Positions 62,672 to 64,000 of a stretch of 64,000 nucleotides of DNA are shown one piece after another. A program made the position numbers and the translations under genes. The notes under the pieces were generated by a model. That model saw only the letters and a list, made by a program, of their open reading frames with translations, did no database searches and was not told the origin of the DNA. The DNA comes from Streptomyces sp. GS7 (GTDB lineage Bacteria > Actinomycetota > Actinomycetes > Streptomycetales > Streptomycetaceae), in the NCBI RefSeq assembly GCF_009834125.1, contig NZ_CP047146.1, positions 620,001 to 684,000 of the forward strand, written 5' to 3'. Position 1 is the first letter of the stretch. Each line of letters opens with the position of its first letter.

Positions 62672-63529
62672 GCGGCGCTCCACGAAGGAGGCGACGCCCT
62701 CCTGCGCGTCCGCCGTCGTCATGGTGAGTTCCTGGGCGGTGGCCTCGGCGGCGAAAGCCGTGCCGCGGTCGGTGTCCAGGGAGGCGTTGACCAGCGCTTT
62801 GGTGAGGGCGAGGGCGCGGGTCGGGCCGGCGGCCAGCCGCTCCGCCCACTCCCGGGCCGTCTTCGCCAACTCGCCGTCCGGCACGACCCGGTTGACCAGA
62901 CCCAGGCGGGCGGCCTCGGCGGCCGGTACGGCGTCGCCGAAGAACATCAGCTCCTTGGCGCGCTGCGGGCCGATGAGCCGCGGCAGCAGATAGGCGCCGC
63001 CGCCGTCCGGGACCAGCCCGCGGCGCGCGAACACCTCGATGAACCGGGCCGATTCGGCGGCCAGCACCAGATCGCAGGCGAACGCGAGATGCGCGCCGAT
63101 CCCGGCGGCGGTCCCGTTGACGGCGGCGATGACCGGCTTCTCGCAGTCCAGTACGGCGGCGATGAACCGCTGTGCGCCGTTCCGGATCATCCGCGCGACG
63201 TCGCCGGCCACCCGTGCGCCGCCGTCCGCCCCGCCGGCCGGCGGCGGGCCGCGCAGATCGGCGCCGGCGCAGAACCCCTTGCCGGTCGCGGTGATCACCA
63301 CCGCCCGTACGTCCGGGTCGGCGGAGGCGTCGGCGAGCCGGCCGATGAGGCGTTCGCGCTGGTCCCAGGTGAGGGCGTTCATGGCGTCGGGGCGGTTGAG
63401 GGTCAGCCACGAGACGCCGTTGTCAGTGCTGTGCAGTATCAAGGAATCGACGGGTTCGATGGGTTCGGCGGCGGGGGCCGGGCCCTCGTCGGCGGGGGAA
63501 TCGGCGCGGGAGGACGGTGCGGAGGTCAT
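62648..63529 (-). CDS. Enoyl-CoA hydratase/isomerase family (crotonase)
   Basis: A 293-residue crotonase. The oxyanion hole motifs are in TATGKGFCAGADLRG (about residues 75-90) and AVNGTAAGIGAHLAFACDLV, with the conserved Glu expected nearby in the catalytic loop FARRGLVPDGGGAYLLPRLIG. I chose the ATG at 63529 (MTSAPSSRADS). The N-terminal 30 residues are Ala/Pro rich and variable. It hydrates or rearranges an enoyl-CoA, the step after the acyl-CoA dehydrogenases of this region. The 3' end has been tandemly repeated. It lies 73 bases after the acyl-CoA ligase gene. Confidence 0.9.
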   Translation of the reverse strand: MTSAPSSRADSPADEGPAPAAEPIEPVDSLILHSTDNGVSWLTLNRPDAMNALTWDQRERLIGRLADASADPDVRAVVITATGKGFCAGADLRGPPPAGGADGGARVAGDVARMIRNGAQRFIAAVLDCEKPVIAAVNGTAAGIGAHLAFACDLVLAAESARFIEVFARRGLVPDGGGAYLLPRLIGPQRAKELMFFGDAVPAAEAARLGLVNRVVPDGELAKTAREWAERLAAGPTRALALTKALVNASLDTDRGTAFAAEATAQELTMTTADAQEGVASFVERRRPTYRGR

Positions 63530-63602
63530 GGGGGTGTGGCTCCAGAGGAGGCAACGGAGAAGGGGCGGTGGGGGAAGGGCACTTGGCGCGGGCGCGCCGC
63601 GC

Positions 63603-64000
63603 TCAATGGCAGACCGCCAGCGCGTCCAGCGCCACCGCGCCCTGGCCGCGCTCCAGCACGACCAGCGGATTGATGTCCAACTCGGCCAGCTCGCCGCCGA
63701 GTTCCAGGGCCATCCGCTCCACCCTGAGGACGACCTCGACCAGGGCGTCGACATCCGCGGGCGGCGCGCCGCGTACGCCCTCCAGGAGCGCGTGGCCGCG
63801 GAGTTCGCCGAGCATCGCGCGCGCCCGGTCCTCGCCGAACGGCGGTACGCCCACCGCGATGTCCCGCAGGACTTCGACGAGCACCCCGCCCAGCCCGACG
63901 GACACGGTCGGCCCGAACAGCGGGTCGTGGGTGACGCCGACGACCATCTCGACGCCCCGCTCGACCATCTGGCAGACGAGCACGCCGTCCAGCGGCACGC
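63603..64000 (-). CDS. ADP-forming acyl-CoA/acetate-CoA ligase, C-terminal part (partial)
   Basis: The last 131 codons of a gene whose 5' part lies outside the window. The sequence reads VDGV-like DGVLVCQMVERGVEMVVGVTHDPLFGP, then VGLGGVLVEVLRDIAVGVPP and VLRVERMALELGGELAELDINPL, typical of the ATP-grasp domain of ADP-forming acyl-CoA synthetases. It activates a carboxylic acid to its CoA thioester. The crotonase gene follows it on the same strand, so the two belong to one transcription unit. Confidence 0.85.
   Translation of the reverse strand, partial: VPLDGVLVCQMVERGVEMVVGVTHDPLFGPTVSVGLGGVLVEVLRDIAVGVPPFGEDRARAMLGELRGHALLEGVRGAPPADVDALVEVVLRVERMALELGGELAELDINPLVVLERGQGAVALDALAVCH

Overview
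The window is chromosomal DNA of a Streptomyces species. It has very high GC, near-universal G/C in third codon positions, and frequent GTG starts. Its gene order is a classical Streptomyces core segment: the end of the ribosomal protein/rpoA cluster, glmM, glmS, alr, the tsaE-tsaB-rimI-tsaD genes, groES-groEL1, whiD/bldM, an ECF sigma gene (ShbA/SigD type), guaB and guaB3. I see no rRNA, tRNA, CRISPR array, insertion sequence or prophage.

Layout. 1-4500: rpmJ, rpsM, rpsK, rpsD, rpoA, rplQ, truA. 4500-8500: a membrane-anchored hypothetical protein, an ABC-F ATPase and a GT-C-type membrane protein. 8600-11200: rplM, rpsI, glmM, with coaA convergent. 12400-19800: a small protein, a lipoprotein, glmS, acpS, the bifunctional NAD(P)H-hydrate repair enzyme and alr. 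19750-25800: an alpha/beta hydrolase and the t6A/acetylation genes tsaE, tsaB, rimI, tsaD, interleaved with small hypotheticals. 25800-31000: a methyltransferase, a SEDS (FtsW/RodA) protein, and groES-groEL1 under a promoter with two CIRCE elements. 31000-40100: a 2-hydroxyacid dehydrogenase, an SDR, a MOSC protein, a LysR regulator, whiD, bldM (with an excellent sigma-BldN promoter), the ECF sigma gene, guaB and guaB3. 40300-49700: a nucleotide-sugar dehydrogenase without its catalytic cysteine, glpD, a serine hydrolase, and a membrane Ser/Thr kinase followed by a pseudokinase.

50000-64000 is an accessory catabolic region. It holds a heteromeric-type acyl-CoA dehydrogenase pair behind a 31-codon leader ORF, an anti-sigma-type ATPase, a cyclase, an SDR, another acyl-CoA dehydrogenase, a zinc alcohol dehydrogenase, an MFS transporter, a small HicA-like/HTH pair, an HsaB-like flavin reductase, an ECF sigma/membrane-protein pair, a crotonase and an ADP-forming acyl-CoA ligase cut by the window edge.

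The most noteworthy signals are: (1) four copies of one dyad operator, TCTGACG-N3-CGTCAGA, placed in front of genes of the accessory region, suggesting one regulon under a regulator not encoded here; (2) two intergenic hairpins with perfect 18-bp stems, six covarying base pairs and an almost invariant 13-nt loop; (3) two places where the 3' end of a gene has been tandemly amplified past its stop codon; (4) a short inverted repeat family inserted in-frame in rimI; (5) several enzyme homologues lacking catalytic residues; (6) a possible new two-gene toxin-antitoxin-like module. All calls come from reading the sequence only; no database search was run.
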